Source: Bacillus kexueae (GTDB lineage: Bacteria > Bacillota > Bacilli > Bacillales > Aeribacillaceae). Taken from it: DNA of 64,000 bases. Position numbers and translations under genes: made by a program. Positions 9,500 to 18,566 of the stretch are shown here, one piece after another. The notes below the pieces were generated by a model. It worked only from the letters and a program-made list of their open reading frames with translations. It was not told the origin of the DNA and did no database searches. Where the stretch lies: assembly GCF_022809095.1 (NCBI RefSeq), contig NZ_JALAZE010000007.1, positions 62,001 through 126,000 of the forward strand, in the 5' to 3' direction. The first letter of the stretch is position 1, and every line of letters begins with the position of its first letter.

Positions 9500-10560
9500 A
9501 CCGATACAACCCTTTTTAGATGATTTAACACGGCTTGCTTCTCATTAGGAAGTACAATGGGTTCGATAGATGAAACATCTATGGCTGTGTTTGGATCTTT
9601 TAACCCGTTTCCTGTCAGAACAGCTACGACCTTACTTCCCTTTTGAATTTGACCATTTTGAATATCTTTTTGAATTCCAGCAATAGACGCACAAGATGCA
9701 GGTTCTGCAAATACTCCCTCCGTTTTGGCGATTAACTGATAGGCTTGAATAATTTCTTCATCTGTTACGAAATCGATTTTTCCATTGGATTCCTTCGCTG
9801 CGTTCTCAGCGAACTTCCAACTTGCAGGGTTTCCAATGCGAATGGCTGTCGCAATCGTTTCGGGCTGTTCAATAGGAAATCCTTTTACAATAGCAGCCGC
9901 CCCTTCTGCTTCAAAACCGTGCATTTTCGGTAAACCCGTTTGATGATGCTCGTGATATTCTTTAAACCCTTTCCAATATGCCGTAATATTCCCAGCATTC
10001 CCGACAGGAATCGCTAACACATCTGGCGCTGTGCCTAATTGATCACATATTTCAAATGCCGCCGTTTTCTGACCTTCAATTCGGTACGGATTGACTGAAT
10101 TCACGAGGGTAATCGGCATTTCTTCACAAATCTCACGGACCATTTTTAAGGCGTCGTCAAAATTTCCATCTATCGCATAAATTTCCGCCCCATACATCAC
10201 AGCTTGTGCTAACTTTCCAAAAGCGATTTTGCCATTCGGGATGACAATAATACTTCGCATATTAGCGCGTGCGGCATAAGCTGCAGCAGCAGCTGATGTA
10301 TTCCCTGTAGATGCACACATAATCGTTGTACTTCCTTCTTCTTTTGCCTTTGCCACTGCCATCACCATTCCGCGATCTTTAAAGGAGCCAGTCGGGTTCG
10401 CCCCCTCTGTTTTCACGTACAATTCAATCCCCAATTGCTCAGATAACTTATCTAAATAAATAAGGGGTGTATTCCCCTCATTTAATGTTAACCTTGGTGT
10501 ATGTTCGGTGACAGGTAAATAGTTTTCATATTGCTTGATTAACCCTTCCCATCTTCTCAT
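9496..10560 (-). CDS. thrC: Threonine synthase
   Basis: A 354-residue PLP enzyme that converts O-phosphohomoserine to threonine. The PLP lysine is K61 in TGSFKDRG, and the phosphate-binding GNAGN follows near residue 175. Length fits the short class found in Bacillus. It overlaps hom upstream by 4 bases (10557-10560) and thrB downstream by 4 bases, so the three genes form a tightly coupled operon. Confidence 0.96.
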   Translation of the reverse strand: MRRWEGLIKQYENYLPVTEHTPRLTLNEGNTPLIYLDKLSEQLGIELYVKTEGANPTGSFKDRGMVMAVAKAKEEGSTTIMCASTGNTSAAAAAYAARANMRSIIVIPNGKIAFGKLAQAVMYGAEIYAIDGNFDDALKMVREICEEMPITLVNSVNPYRIEGQKTAAFEICDQLGTAPDVLAIPVGNAGNITAYWKGFKEYHEHHQTGLPKMHGFEAEGAAAIVKGFPIEQPETIATAIRIGNPASWKFAENAAKESNGKIDFVTDEEIIQAYQLIAKTEGVFAEPASCASIAGIQKDIQNGQIQKGSKVVAVLTGNGLKDPNTAIDVSSIEPIVLPNEKQAVLNHLKRVVSV

Positions 10561-11855
10561 CCTAAACCGTTCCCTTCTACACGATACGTACTTTTAACTT
10601 CTTTAACGACAGACAGCTCAGATAGTTGAGATAAAATCTCTTGGAAATCTTTTTTAGAACCTTTATGAGTCACAATGACAATCTCAGCTAATCCATCTTT
10701 TTTCAACGGGAGCTGTAAAATTTTCTCGAAGCTTACACCGCGATTTGAGAATAAAGATGTAATTTGTGAAAATGCGCCAACTTCATCTCGTACATGGATT
10801 CGCAAGAAATATTGAGCAAAAATCTCTTCTGGAGTCTTTATTTGTTTCTCAAATTGAGGAGAAACAGCGCTTCTTCCGTTTACTTCTAGTCTCATATTCT
10901 TTAATACCCCAACTAAATCGGAAACAACCGCAGTTGCTGTCGGTAAACTTCCGGCCCCTGGACCGTAAAACATCGTCTCACCAACAGCCTCACCGTATAC
11001 GTAAACTGCATTGAATTCGTCATGAACAGAAGCAAGTGGATGACTGTCTGGTAATAATGTAGGCTGGACGCTCACTTCGACTTTTTCATCCGTTCTGTCT
11101 GCAATACCAATTAATTTCATCGTATAGCCTAAGCGTTTACTGTAATTAATATCTTCTTCTGTAACACTGGAAATTCCTTTTACGGAGACATCCTCTAAAT
11201 CCACTTCCATCGAAAATCCAAGTCGTGCTAAAATTGCCATTTTCCTTGCTGCGTCAAGTCCTTCAACATCCGCAGTTGGATCTGCTTCAGCATACCCTAA
11301 CGCTTGTGCTTCTTTTAATACTTCTTCATAAGCGCTATTATATTTCGTCATTTTTGTTAAAATGAAGTTTGTTGTACCATTGACAATTCCCATCATCTTC
11401 GTAATTCGATCAGAGGCTAAGCCATCGACTAACGAACGTAAAATTGGAATTCCTCCGGCCACACTCGCTTCATAAAATAGGTCACAGCCATTCTCTGTTG
11501 CTGTTTTCAGTAGTTCTGTACCATAAACAGCCATTAAATCTTTATTCGCTGTTACAACATGCTTTTTGCGTTTCAGTGCTTCAAACAAATATTCCTTCGT
11601 TCGTTCAATCCCCCCCATGACTTCAATGATGACATCGATTTCGGGGTCTTCGATTACATCTGCAGGATTAGTTGTTAATCGATCTGGATGCACATCTACT
11701 TGTCTTTGCTTTTGTTTATCTTGAACAGCCACCTTTTTGATATGTACAGGACAGCCGACAATATGCATTAACTTATCTTGATGATCCTCAATAATTTTCA
11801 CAACACCGCTACCAACCGTACCTAAACCTAATAAACCTACCGAAATTGATTCCAT
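10557..11855 (-). CDS. hom: Homoserine dehydrogenase
   Basis: A 432-residue NAD(P)-dependent enzyme that reduces aspartate semialdehyde to homoserine at the branch to threonine and methionine. The N-terminal Rossmann motif GLGTVGSG begins at residue 10, the catalytic domain follows ([12 protein letters not shown]), and an ACT domain for threonine feedback fills the last 80 residues. First gene of hom-thrC-thrB. I see no T-box or riboswitch upstream; a sigma-A promoter with a palindrome at the start region lies at 11911-11959. Confidence 0.96.
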   Translation of the reverse strand: MESISVGLLGLGTVGSGVVKIIEDHQDKLMHIVGCPVHIKKVAVQDKQKQRQVDVHPDRLTTNPADVIEDPEIDVIIEVMGGIERTKEYLFEALKRKKHVVTANKDLMAVYGTELLKTATENGCDLFYEASVAGGIPILRSLVDGLASDRITKMMGIVNGTTNFILTKMTKYNSAYEEVLKEAQALGYAEADPTADVEGLDAARKMAILARLGFSMEVDLEDVSVKGISSVTEEDINYSKRLGYTMKLIGIADRTDEKVEVSVQPTLLPDSHPLASVHDEFNAVYVYGEAVGETMFYGPGAGSLPTATAVVSDLVGVLKNMRLEVNGRSAVSPQFEKQIKTPEEIFAQYFLRIHVRDEVGAFSQITSLFSNRGVSFEKILQLPLKKDGLAEIVIVTHKGSKKDFQEILSQLSELSVVKEVKSTYRVEGNGLG

Positions 11856-11910
11856 TGATCTCCATCTCCTTTATTGTTTTCTCTAGGAATACATTTGTCT
11901 CCTACAAAAG

Positions 11911-11923
11911 AACAATGATTGTT
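11911..11923. promoter_or_regulatory. Palindrome at the hom transcription start, candidate operator
   Basis: AACAAT-G-ATTGTT is a perfect 6-1-6 palindrome starting 7 bases past the -10 box, where a repressor would block initiation. Threonine repressor ThrR controls hom in B. subtilis; I cannot confirm that this is its site. Confidence 0.4.
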
Positions 11924-11930
11924 ATTAGTC

Positions 11931-11959
11931 ATTATAAATTCGATGAAATAATTTTACAA
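11931..11959 (-). promoter_or_regulatory. Sigma-A promoter of hom-thrC-thrB
   Basis: On the minus strand TTGTAA (11954-11959) and TATAAT (11931-11936) are separated by exactly 17 bases, about 75 bases upstream of the hom ATG. Confidence 0.75.
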
Positions 11960-12123
11960 GATGGAATTTTCAGTTATTTAAATTGTAAACGTTTACTTCG
12001 TTGTAAAGACAAGAAAATATTTTTAACCATTTTTTCTCATTTTTCAATTGAGCTTTTTTTGTTTTAACTACGGTTTAAGTGTTAATGATTTCATGACACC
12101 CGCTTTTACGAAACATTTCTATA
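11960..12123. other. Non-coding stretch upstream of the hom promoter
   Basis: Low-complexity AT-rich sequence between the hom promoter and repeat unit B. I see no gene or clear signal in it. Confidence 0.5.
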
Positions 12124-12251
12124 ATAAGAAACATACATGATTTTACACTCACACCCCGGACATGAAAATTTATTCTCCCCGGGGTTTTTTCTTTCTACCA
12201 TCTACCTATCATGATCGATTATTCAGCTCATAGGTAATTTTTATTTTCACA
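12124..12251. repeat. Repeat unit B, copy 1 (joined to unit A)
   Basis: About 128 bp beginning ATAAGAAACATACATG and shared with 23827-23953 and 59343-59469. It has two terminator-like hairpins reading rightward: ACCCCGG (12153-12159) / CCGGGGT (12179-12185) with a T6 tail, and TACCTAT / ATAGGTA followed by a T-rich tract. Unit A begins directly after it. Confidence 0.85.
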
Positions 12252-12420
12252 GAAAAAGCGCAAGTCCTTAGGCGAAGGGCGCTGGAGGACCTGCGAGGAG
12301 GCTTCCGTCGCCACAGCAGGGCCGAAGCGACCCGGGCTGATGACGCTTGGAGCTAGACACCAAAAAAACGGTAAAGAGAATACTTTAACACTTTATTGAA
12401 GTTAAACTTTCTGTAACAAT
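12252..12420. repeat. Dispersed repeat unit A, copy 2
   Basis: The same element as at 8379, with few substitutions, again ending TGTAACAA next to the terminator of a minus-strand gene (the dehydrogenase at 12464). Confidence 0.9.
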
Positions 12421-12422
12421 AA

Positions 12423-12445
12423 AAAAGAGCCATTTGGCTCCTTAT
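12423..12445 (-). terminator. Intrinsic terminator of the 2-hydroxyacid dehydrogenase gene
   Basis: Minus-strand AAGGAGCC / GGCTCTTT stem-loop followed by TTTTTATTG. The T-tract abuts repeat unit A. Confidence 0.7.
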
Positions 12446-12463
12446 GTTTAGATTTCGGTACTT

Positions 12464-13453
12464 TTACGCATTGGTTTGCAACCATTTTTTATTTACTAAT
12501 GTTTTGGGTTCCTTATGAGATAGAACTCGAATAATATTGTCTACACAAAGGCGTACCATTTCTTCTCGGGTTTCAATAGATGCACTTCCGATATGTGGGA
12601 TACAGACGACATTTGGCAATGATAGAAACGGATGCGTCGACTCAATTGGCTCTTTCGTAAATACATCCAGTCCGGCTGCTTGAATTTCTTTTTTCTCAAG
12701 CGCTTCATATAAAGCCTCTTCATCTACTACTGCACCTCTAGCTGCATTTATAAAAATAGCAGATTTCTTCATTTTTCGAAACGCCTCTTGATTAAACAAA
12801 TGTTTTGTTTCTTCTGTTAATGGGGTCAAACAGACTACAAAGTCAGAATGCGCTAACAATTCATCAAATGAACAATATGTTGCTCCTAACTCTTTTTCAG
12901 CTTCTTCTTTTCTCGAACGGTTATGATAGAGTACTTCCATGGAGAACCCTTTTGCTCGTCGGGCAACCGCTTCTCCTATACTCCCCATTCCGACAATTCC
13001 AATTGTTTTATGATGAATATCAGCACCGGCTAGCAAAAACGGCGACCATCCTGTCCACTTACCTTCTTTAACAAATTCAGCTGCCTCAACAATTCTCCTA
13101 GCTGTTGCCATCAGTAATCCAAAAGTTAAATCAGCCGTTGTCTCCGTTAAAACTTCCGGAGTATTACAGATGGCAATGTTATGTTCCGTTGCCTCTTCCA
13201 CTTGAATGTTATCGTATCCGACTGCTAAATTAGCCACTACTTTTAGACGTTTTTGCCTCGTAAATACTTCTCGGTCAATTTGATCGGATAACATTGTTAA
13301 TAACGCATCACAATCCTCTGCCTGTTTTAATAGTAGGTCTCGAGGACAAGGCTTCTCTTCGTGATCCCACATTTCAACGTGAGCAATATCATATAAGGGC
13401 AAAATTAAATCTTCTCTTAGTTTACGGGAAATAAATATTTTTGGCTTCGTCAC
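12464..13453 (-). CDS. D-isomer-specific 2-hydroxyacid dehydrogenase (glyoxylate/hydroxypyruvate reductase-like)
   Basis: A 329-residue NAD(P)-dependent dehydrogenase of the GyaR/YvcT type. The Rossmann motif GMGSIGEAVARRAK lies near residues 153-166, the substrate-binding arginine is in NAARGAVVDEE, and the catalytic histidine is in PHIGSASIETRE. Likely substrates are glyoxylate, hydroxypyruvate or 2-ketogluconate; the sequence does not decide. I chose the GTG at 13453 because GAGGAG lies 8 bases upstream; the ATG at 13459 and GTG at 13462 are too close to it. This gene is not at this position in B. subtilis as I know it. Confidence 0.85.
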   Translation of the reverse strand: MTKPKIFISRKLREDLILPLYDIAHVEMWDHEEKPCPRDLLLKQAEDCDALLTMLSDQIDREVFTRQKRLKVVANLAVGYDNIQVEEATEHNIAICNTPEVLTETTADLTFGLLMATARRIVEAAEFVKEGKWTGWSPFLLAGADIHHKTIGIVGMGSIGEAVARRAKGFSMEVLYHNRSRKEEAEKELGATYCSFDELLAHSDFVVCLTPLTEETKHLFNQEAFRKMKKSAIFINAARGAVVDEEALYEALEKKEIQAAGLDVFTKEPIESTHPFLSLPNVVCIPHIGSASIETREEMVRLCVDNIIRVLSHKEPKTLVNKKWLQTNA

Positions 13454-13507
13454 ATCCATCACTCCTCGTACAAATAAGCTACATCTCTTACATCATATCA
13501 GAAATAG

Positions 13508-14506
13508 TCAAAATTTTGTGAGCCATTGGATTGTTGGAATCTTGACCTTTCGAGACCTCATAAAAAGACCTGATGAATACGTAAGAAGCAATTGTTCATA
13601 ATCATCTGTTTTTCTTAATATGGACTGAAGTTTCTCTTCATAAGCTAATTTCTGATCCTCACTTTGGGATAAGTAATAATTTTCGATGCACTCAAAATAA
13701 TGAACAGGAAATAATAGTCGACTGTACAATAGTCGCCAAAAAAATGGCGATAACGGGGTCGTGCGGTCATATTCCTCTAAGAAAACTCCATCTATACTTC
13801 GATCTTCTGAGAAGAAGCCATGGCGAATATATTCAGCAATATCACGGGAAGCATGATCGTACACCCACTCAGTCGGGAGTTTGCAACGAGACTCATCATA
13901 CAAATTTTGGTGAAAACGATTATGACATATCGTGGCAGAATCAACTGGATAAGGATCACCATCTAGTTCTGTATCAACCAAATATTGAATGGCATTTTCA
14001 CATAAACCAACAAAATAGGGAAACGACTCAATAAAATGTTGATCAAAAGAATCTAATGGCTTTGTATATGTTTTTCCACGCCAAAACATCTCTAATTGAT
14101 CCAACCTTTTTTCCCAGAGCTCTTTCCATTTTCCAATTCGATTCGCTCTTGTAACTGGATACGAAAACGTTCGACCTCGCTGATGAAACATAGCTAAACT
14201 TCTTCCAGTAATCGTTTCTCGTTGATCGGGATTATAAAACGGAATTTGAAAAATCGTATAATAACCATTTTCATACTCAAAACGTAAATGTCCATCCTTT
14301 GTTTGCCGAAACATCGCGATATTCCGTTCCTTTTCTCTTAATAAATGGATGGACATTTCATGCATTTCCGTCAGTTCATCTTCTTCAAATTGAGACACTG
14401 GTACAATGATACAAATGCTTCTTCTCGTTCGAAAAGCGTCAAACGGTCCATGTTTAAATACTTGAAGTACGGAAAGTTGGTATTGTTCCTCTATAACCTT
14501 TTTCAC
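13508..14506 (-). CDS. yutH: Spore coat protein YutH (CotS family)
   Basis: A 332-residue protein of the CotS/YutH spore coat group, distantly related to aminoglycoside phosphotransferase-like kinases. It is rich in aromatic and charged residues with no signal peptide. Visible family-like stretches include GRSLAMFHQRGR near 120 and WVYDHASRDIAEYIR near 215. The start is a GTG at 14506 after a long GGAGGAGGA ribosome site. Family members are made in the mother cell under sigma-E; no promoter could be assigned with confidence here. Confidence 0.85.
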   Translation of the reverse strand: MKKVIEEQYQLSVLQVFKHGPFDAFRTRRSICIIVPVSQFEEDELTEMHEMSIHLLREKERNIAMFRQTKDGHLRFEYENGYYTIFQIPFYNPDQRETITGRSLAMFHQRGRTFSYPVTRANRIGKWKELWEKRLDQLEMFWRGKTYTKPLDSFDQHFIESFPYFVGLCENAIQYLVDTELDGDPYPVDSATICHNRFHQNLYDESRCKLPTEWVYDHASRDIAEYIRHGFFSEDRSIDGVFLEEYDRTTPLSPFFWRLLYSRLLFPVHYFECIENYYLSQSEDQKLAYEEKLQSILRKTDDYEQLLLTYSSGLFMRSRKVKIPTIQWLTKF

Positions 14507-14710
14507 TCTCGTCCTCCTCCTCTCAAAATCGAATAGTCTCCATAATATATATGTTGGTTTTTCGAATCTAACGATTGACTTGTAAAAAGAACGGGTAAAA
14601 CTATTTATAGAATGAGCAAAATATAGTAAAATTAATAGAAAATTCTAAAAATTCCACACATGTAATATCGAATTTGCGTATAAAATAATAAAAAAGATTG
14701 GGTGAAGAAG

Positions 14711-15205
14711 ATGAAGAAAAAAATGGATCAAGTGGAATCGAAAGCCCGAAAATGGCTCGAGGAGAGAGGGGTTTCTTTACAAGATATTGCTGATTTAGTG
14801 TATTACTTACAAAAAAAGTATCATCCAAACTTAACCATTGAAGAATGTGTTGAAAATGTTGATCGCGTCATTGCAAAGCGTGAAGTACAGAATGCCATTT
14901 TAACCGGTATTCAACTTGATATTTTGGCAGAACAGAATAAATTAGATGAGCCACTACAATCAATCCTACATTCTGATGAAGGGTTATATGGTGTCGATGA
15001 AATATTAGCTTTCTCGATTGTCAATATATACGGCTCAATCGGATTTACGAATTACGGTTTTATCGATAAACAAAAACCTGGAATTCTTAAAAATTTAAAT
15101 GATAAAAGCACTGGTAAATGTCATACATTCTTAGATGATATAGTAGGGGCAATTGCAGCTGCTGCTTCAAGTCGCCTGGCTCACCGTGCAGCAAATGTTG
15201 AATAA
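14711..15205 (+). CDS. yutG: Phosphatidylglycerophosphatase A-like protein YutG
   Basis: A 164-residue PgpA-family protein. Family members dephosphorylate phosphatidylglycerol phosphate in phospholipid synthesis, but the soluble Bacillus form has not been shown to do so as far as I know. The motif NVYGSIGFTNYGYID-like stretch (about residues 112-126) and FLDDIVGAIAAAASSR near the C-terminus are diagnostic. ATG 14711 has GGGTG six bases upstream; GTG 14702 and ATG 14723 are alternatives. It reads against its neighbours yutH and yutF. Confidence 0.85.
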   Translation: MKKKMDQVESKARKWLEERGVSLQDIADLVYYLQKKYHPNLTIEECVENVDRVIAKREVQNAILTGIQLDILAEQNKLDEPLQSILHSDEGLYGVDEILAFSIVNIYGSIGFTNYGFIDKQKPGILKNLNDKSTGKCHTFLDDIVGAIAAAASSRLAHRAANVE

Positions 15206-15212
15206 ATGAGAC

Positions 15213-15243
15213 CAAAAGCGCACTGTTTCTAGTGCGCTTTTTG
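15213..15243 (+). terminator. Intrinsic terminator of yutG
   Basis: AAAAGCGCACT / AGTGCGCTTTTT stem with a 6-base loop, 8 bases past the yutG stop. Confidence 0.9.
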
Positions 15244-15396
15244 CGTAAGATGATTGTTGTTTTTTTAGTACTAATTAAAACACAACATTCTTGCAGAAAG
15301 CTGGACTTCCTTCGTGCGGATTCAAGTGTCTTGAGCGTTATACTAAATAGTCAATCTAAAAACGGTTGTCAAAAAATGTGTACACGAATACTGCCT

Positions 15397-16164
15397 TCAA
15401 TATATGTACCATTCAGCCAAAGAATCAATTGTATAGGTAGGAAGTGTATCTTTTTTCTTTAGGTGTTCCTTCTTCGTGACACCTGTATGAACCAGTAGTG
15501 TATCCATCCCTGCACGAATACCTGCTAAAATATCGGTATCATAATTATCTCCTACCATAATCGTTTCTTCCTTTGTCGTTTCAAGCACTTTTAACGCTTG
15601 TTCCATAATAATTGACTCTGGTTTTCCAATAAAGATAGGGCTCACTTGTGTCGATACAGAAATGACTGATGTTAATGAGCCATTACCAGGCAATAAACCT
15701 CTTTCCGTAGGTATCGCAATATCTCCATTTGTCGATATAAAAGTTGCTCCATTTCGAACGGCTAAACAAGCTTTTGCTAACTTCTCATATGTAATGTCGC
15801 GATCAATTCCCACAACGACGTAATCTGGATTTTCATCAACAAACTCAAACCCTTTATCACTAAGCGCACTTCTTAACCCTTCTTCTCCGATCATGTAAAT
15901 AGATGCATCTGACTTTCGTTGATAAATATATTCTGCCGTCGCTAAACTCGTAGTAAACACTTGTGGCTGGGAGGCAGGAATATGAAATTCATTTAATTTT
16001 TTCGCTACTTGAACAGGTGTTTGAGAAGAATTATTGGTTACAAATAAATATGGTATCTGCTTCTCTTTTAATTTTTGGATAAATGCACCTGCTTCTTCAA
16101 TTTTCTCTTTTCCACGGTACATTGTCCCATCTAAATCGATTAAATAGCCTTTATACTGTTTCAA
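15397..16164 (-). CDS. yutF: HAD-family phosphatase YutF (TIGR01457 type)
   Basis: A 255-residue haloacid-dehalogenase-type phosphatase of the NagD/p-nitrophenylphosphatase group. The nucleophile motif DLDGTMY starts at residue 10, motif II is VTNNSS near 41-46, and motif IV is GDNYDTD near 200. The physiological substrate is unknown, probably a small phosphometabolite. I placed the start at TTG 16164: AAGGA lies 9 bases upstream and the resulting MKQYKGYLIDLDGT matches the B. subtilis protein; the GTG at 16173 is one base from the ribosome site, which itself overlaps the yutE stop. Likely cotranscribed with yutE. Confidence 0.87.
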   Translation of the reverse strand: MKQYKGYLIDLDGTMYRGKEKIEEAGAFIQKLKEKQIPYLFVTNNSSQTPVQVAKKLNEFHIPASQPQVFTTSLATAEYIYQRKSDASIYMIGEEGLRSALSDKGFEFVDENPDYVVVGIDRDITYEKLAKACLAVRNGATFISTNGDIAIPTERGLLPGNGSLTSVISVSTQVSPIFIGKPESIIMEQALKVLETTKEETIMVGDNYDTDILAGIRAGMDTLLVHTGVTKKEHLKKKDTLPTYTIDSLAEWYIY

Positions 16165-16177
16165 AATGGACACTTCC

Positions 16178-16612
16178 TTAACGTCTAAATGCTGATACAG
16201 GACCTAGCTCATTTTCTAAGTAGGAACGAACTTGTTGTGGATAGCGAGTTATAGCCCCTAGATGTTTCTTAACTTCTTGCCCCATTTCTACATGATTCAC
16301 TTGCAAATAGTGTTGAACGAGCATTTTTCGATATTGAATGACTGCTTTCAAAGCTATTGCATCATCCTTACCGATTACCGTCTCATCTTCTAAAATGTCG
16401 ATAATATCCTCAAAACTTCCAGGATCTCGCATAATAAATCCATCTATCATTAAATTTCCTACATCTAAAATTGATTCAATAATCATCTGAACAATACGTT
16501 CCAATGCCATTTTCTCAAGTTTCGTTTCGAAAGAGTGGCTTTCAAATAGTTGTACTAATTCTTCTAAGTATTGCAATGTTTGTTCGATTTTCTCCCGGTC
16601 AACGAAATACAT
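16178..16612 (-). CDS. yutE: DUF86 / HepT-like protein YutE
   Basis: A 144-residue all-helical HEPN-domain protein of the solo YutE group. HepT toxins carry R-x4-H-x-Y; here the aligned segment near residue 107 is RKMLVQHY, so a glutamine stands where the catalytic histidine would be, as in B. subtilis YutE. There is no MNT nucleotidyltransferase antitoxin partner beside it. It is therefore probably not an active HEPN RNase. ATG 16612 has AAGGGGG 8 bases upstream; the in-frame TTG at 16630 overlaps the ribosome site. Confidence 0.85.
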   Translation of the reverse strand: MYFVDREKIEQTLQYLEELVQLFESHSFETKLEKMALERIVQMIIESILDVGNLMIDGFIMRDPGSFEDIIDILEDETVIGKDDAIALKAVIQYRKMLVQHYLQVNHVEMGQEVKKHLGAITRYPQQVRSYLENELGPVSAFRR

Positions 16613-16778
16613 TTTGAGATCCCCCTTCAAAGTAAGTAAAAACCCTCTTTCATTATTTTAGCATAACTCGCTATCATTATTTCAATCGCAAAAGGACAGA
16701 AGTGCTATCATGTAAAAGGCAATGAACTCAATTTATGGTACAATCCATGTAGTAAAGGATTAAAAGGAGGATCGTGCT

Positions 16779-17045
16779 ATGTCTGAACGTTTTTATTTAT
16801 ATGATGATACGGTGGATACAAAAACGCGCTTTGTTAGCTTTATGGGTGAAAGCCAACGATTTGACTTAGCCATTATTCAGTCTGACCGCTACTACGGAAA
16901 ACATCTTGTCCTCAATTTACAAAGTAACTTGTTCGCCATCATTGGCTCGGACGACTTAAAAGAACCGGGGTATATCGAACATGCTTTTCAACTAAATGAG
17001 GAAGAGGCCGAAGAACTGAAGGAATTTTTGATGGAAATTGTGTAA
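16779..17045 (+). CDS. DUF3055 family protein (SAV0927-like)
   Basis: An 88-residue soluble protein of a conserved Firmicutes family of unknown function. It opens with RFYLYDDTVDTKTRFVSFMG and ends in an acidic helix (NEEEAEELKEFLMEIV). AAAGGAGG precedes the ATG. It may share a transcript with the short gene at 17134. I do not recognise any catalytic motif. Confidence 0.8.
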   Translation: MSERFYLYDDTVDTKTRFVSFMGESQRFDLAIIQSDRYYGKHLVLNLQSNLFAIIGSDDLKEPGYIEHAFQLNEEEAEELKEFLMEIV

Positions 17046-17133
17046 TGGATAATATTGTTCATCCTCATTCTGCATACGGAAACGTTCCTGTGGAAAGATA
17101 CACAGAAACAGAAAATGTGAGAGGATGAAATGC

Positions 17134-17415
17134 ATGGGAGAAGAAAAAAGAGAACAATACACCGACTTTTCGAATGTTGAAACAATGCACAATTATGTAG
17201 GCCCAGAGGATTTACCTGAAGGACCTTACGGATCCCCTAGGAACCGCAATAAGCCAGTTGAAAATAAAACAACCCCATGGGAGGAAGGTCAACGATATTA
17301 TAGTGCTTTTAACCACGAAAATAAATCGTTGCATCAAAATTTACAGCGTCAAGACCCAGGAAGTCATCCAATTCATGATGACCCTAAAAAAGACGACCAA
17401 CCTCCATATCAGTAA
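17134..17415 (+). CDS. Small hydrophilic protein of unknown function
   Basis: A 93-residue, highly polar protein, rich in N, P, D, E and Y, with no transmembrane or signal segment and probably largely disordered (ending HPIHDDPKKDDQPPYQ). I recall similar 'cytosolic protein' entries in Bacillus genomes but no function. ATG 17134 is preferred since GAGAGG ends 9 bases upstream; the ATG at 17125 touches the ribosome site. It follows the DUF3055 gene by 88 bases and is closed by a strong terminator. Confidence 0.7.
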   Translation: MGEEKREQYTDFSNVETMHNYVGPEDLPEGPYGSPRNRNKPVENKTTPWEEGQRYYSAFNHENKSLHQNLQRQDPGSHPIHDDPKKDDQPPYQ

Positions 17416-17420
17416 TATTT

Positions 17421-17463
17421 GGTGTTCAGAATACCTGCCAGACAGGTTTCTGGCACCTTTTCT
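17421..17463 (+). terminator. Intrinsic terminator after the small hydrophilic-protein gene
   Basis: A long imperfect stem (GGTGTTCAGAATACCTG pairing with CAGGTTTCTGGCACC) followed by TTTTCTTT. It lies between convergent genes and may also serve yutD. Confidence 0.75.
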
Positions 17464-17466
17464 TTA

Positions 17467-17739
17467 TCATTTGATTTTCTTTAGCACAAAGTAAGCACAG
17501 CCATAATTACAATATTCATATAAATATTCCTCTAAGGTGCTTATTTTCGTGTCATAGGTGGCTTTTTGATTTTGATCATCAAAAAAGCCTCGTAATCGCA
17601 ATTGATTATATCCCCAATCTCCAACGATAAAATCGTATTTATTCAATATGTCGCTGTAGCGAGCTTTAAAAGCCTCTTCATCAAACCCATCTTTAAATTC
17701 CTTTACTAATTCGTATTGCTGATTCTGAATGGTAATCAT
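17467..17739 (-). CDS. yutD: DUF1027 protein YutD
   Basis: A 90-residue protein very close to B. subtilis YutD. The block FIVGDWGYNQLRLRGF and the segment KATYDTKISTLEEYLYEYC are family signatures, ending in a CNYGCAYFV cysteine pair. The function is unknown. It stands alone, convergent with the preceding gene. Confidence 0.9.
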   Translation of the reverse strand: MITIQNQQYELVKEFKDGFDEEAFKARYSDILNKYDFIVGDWGYNQLRLRGFFDDQNQKATYDTKISTLEEYLYEYCNYGCAYFVLKKIK

Positions 17740-17860
17740 ACGCTTACCTCACCTTCTCTAATCTCTAATTTAATAATATACAAATGTAATTTCCCCATCA
17801 ATTGCCTCTCAACATTTTTCACTTATTGGTGAATCTAAATGTAGGAGGTGGAAACGACTC

Positions 17861-18511
17861 ATGAGGAAACAGTCTATTTCATTTATTGTGGGAGCATGCT
17901 TACTCGCAGGGTGTCAGTATACGGCACAAGATGATGGATTATATAAAGAAAATAGAAATACCATCAATGTTACTGACCGAAGTGAGTTATACAACGAAGA
18001 TGGCATTGCAAATGGTATGGACAATCCGAATAACCATTATGGATATGTCCGACATCAAAAGAGTCCTATTCCTGGTGATGAAAACCTCTCGACACGCACA
18101 CCAGAAATTAACCGTGAACAGATTGCTGATATTATTAGCACGCTATCAGTTCAATTACCAAATGTTAATGATGTCGCCACACTTGTAACCGATGACGAAG
18201 TTTTAGTTGGATACACGACCGATTCAAAAAATCGATTTGAGACAGCAGACCAAGTAAAGAAGACAGCGATTTCAGTTGTACCAAGATACTTCCACGTTTA
18301 TGTGACAGATAACCCATCCATGATGAAGCAACTTGAATCTTATAGCCGAATGGATGCTAATGCATTAAGAGCAGACCGTAGTCTAGACACGGTCATTAAA
18401 GAAATGCTGAAGTCGCCACAGGGCCGTCCTTTAAACTCAGGTGAAAACGCCAATGGGGAAGGATACGGCGAAATGAGTGAGCAATTGGATAAAGATATGA
18501 AAGATCGATAA
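17861..18511 (+). CDS. yutC: Sporulation lipoprotein YutC (YhcN/YlaJ family)
   Basis: A 216-residue lipoprotein of the YhcN/YlaJ spore family. The signal peptide has a charged MRKQ start, a hydrophobic core and the lipobox LLAGC with C18 as the lipidated residue. The mature part carries the YhcN-type domain (ISTLSVQLPNVNDVATLVTDDEVLVGY near 87-113) expected in spore inner membrane proteins. GGAGGTGG lies upstream of the ATG. Such genes are usually forespore-specific (sigma-G). Confidence 0.85.
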   Translation: MRKQSISFIVGACLLAGCQYTAQDDGLYKENRNTINVTDRSELYNEDGIANGMDNPNNHYGYVRHQKSPIPGDENLSTRTPEINREQIADIISTLSVQLPNVNDVATLVTDDEVLVGYTTDSKNRFETADQVKKTAISVVPRYFHVYVTDNPSMMKQLESYSRMDANALRADRSLDTVIKEMLKSPQGRPLNSGENANGEGYGEMSEQLDKDMKDR

Positions 18512-18532
18512 ATAGCCACAAAGGATAGAAAA

Positions 18533-18564
18533 AACCGGGCCTCTAAAAGCTGCCCGGTTTTGTT
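18533..18564. terminator. Bidirectional terminator between yutC and lipA
   Basis: AACCGGGC / GCCCGGTT stem with A-run before and TTTTGTTTT after, between the convergent yutC and lipA genes. Confidence 0.85.
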
Positions 18565-18566
18565 TT

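Noticed and set aside
11856-12123. T-box or riboswitch in the hom leader
   Set aside because: No T-box sequence, no conserved aptamer words and no attenuator hairpin between the promoter and hom.
15232-15462. 76-codon plus-strand frame after yutG
   Set aside because: It begins in the yutG terminator tail, overlaps the end of yutF and has no ribosome site.
16178-16612. HepT/MNT toxin-antitoxin pair
   Set aside because: No MNT partner gene is adjacent and the catalytic histidine is replaced by glutamine.
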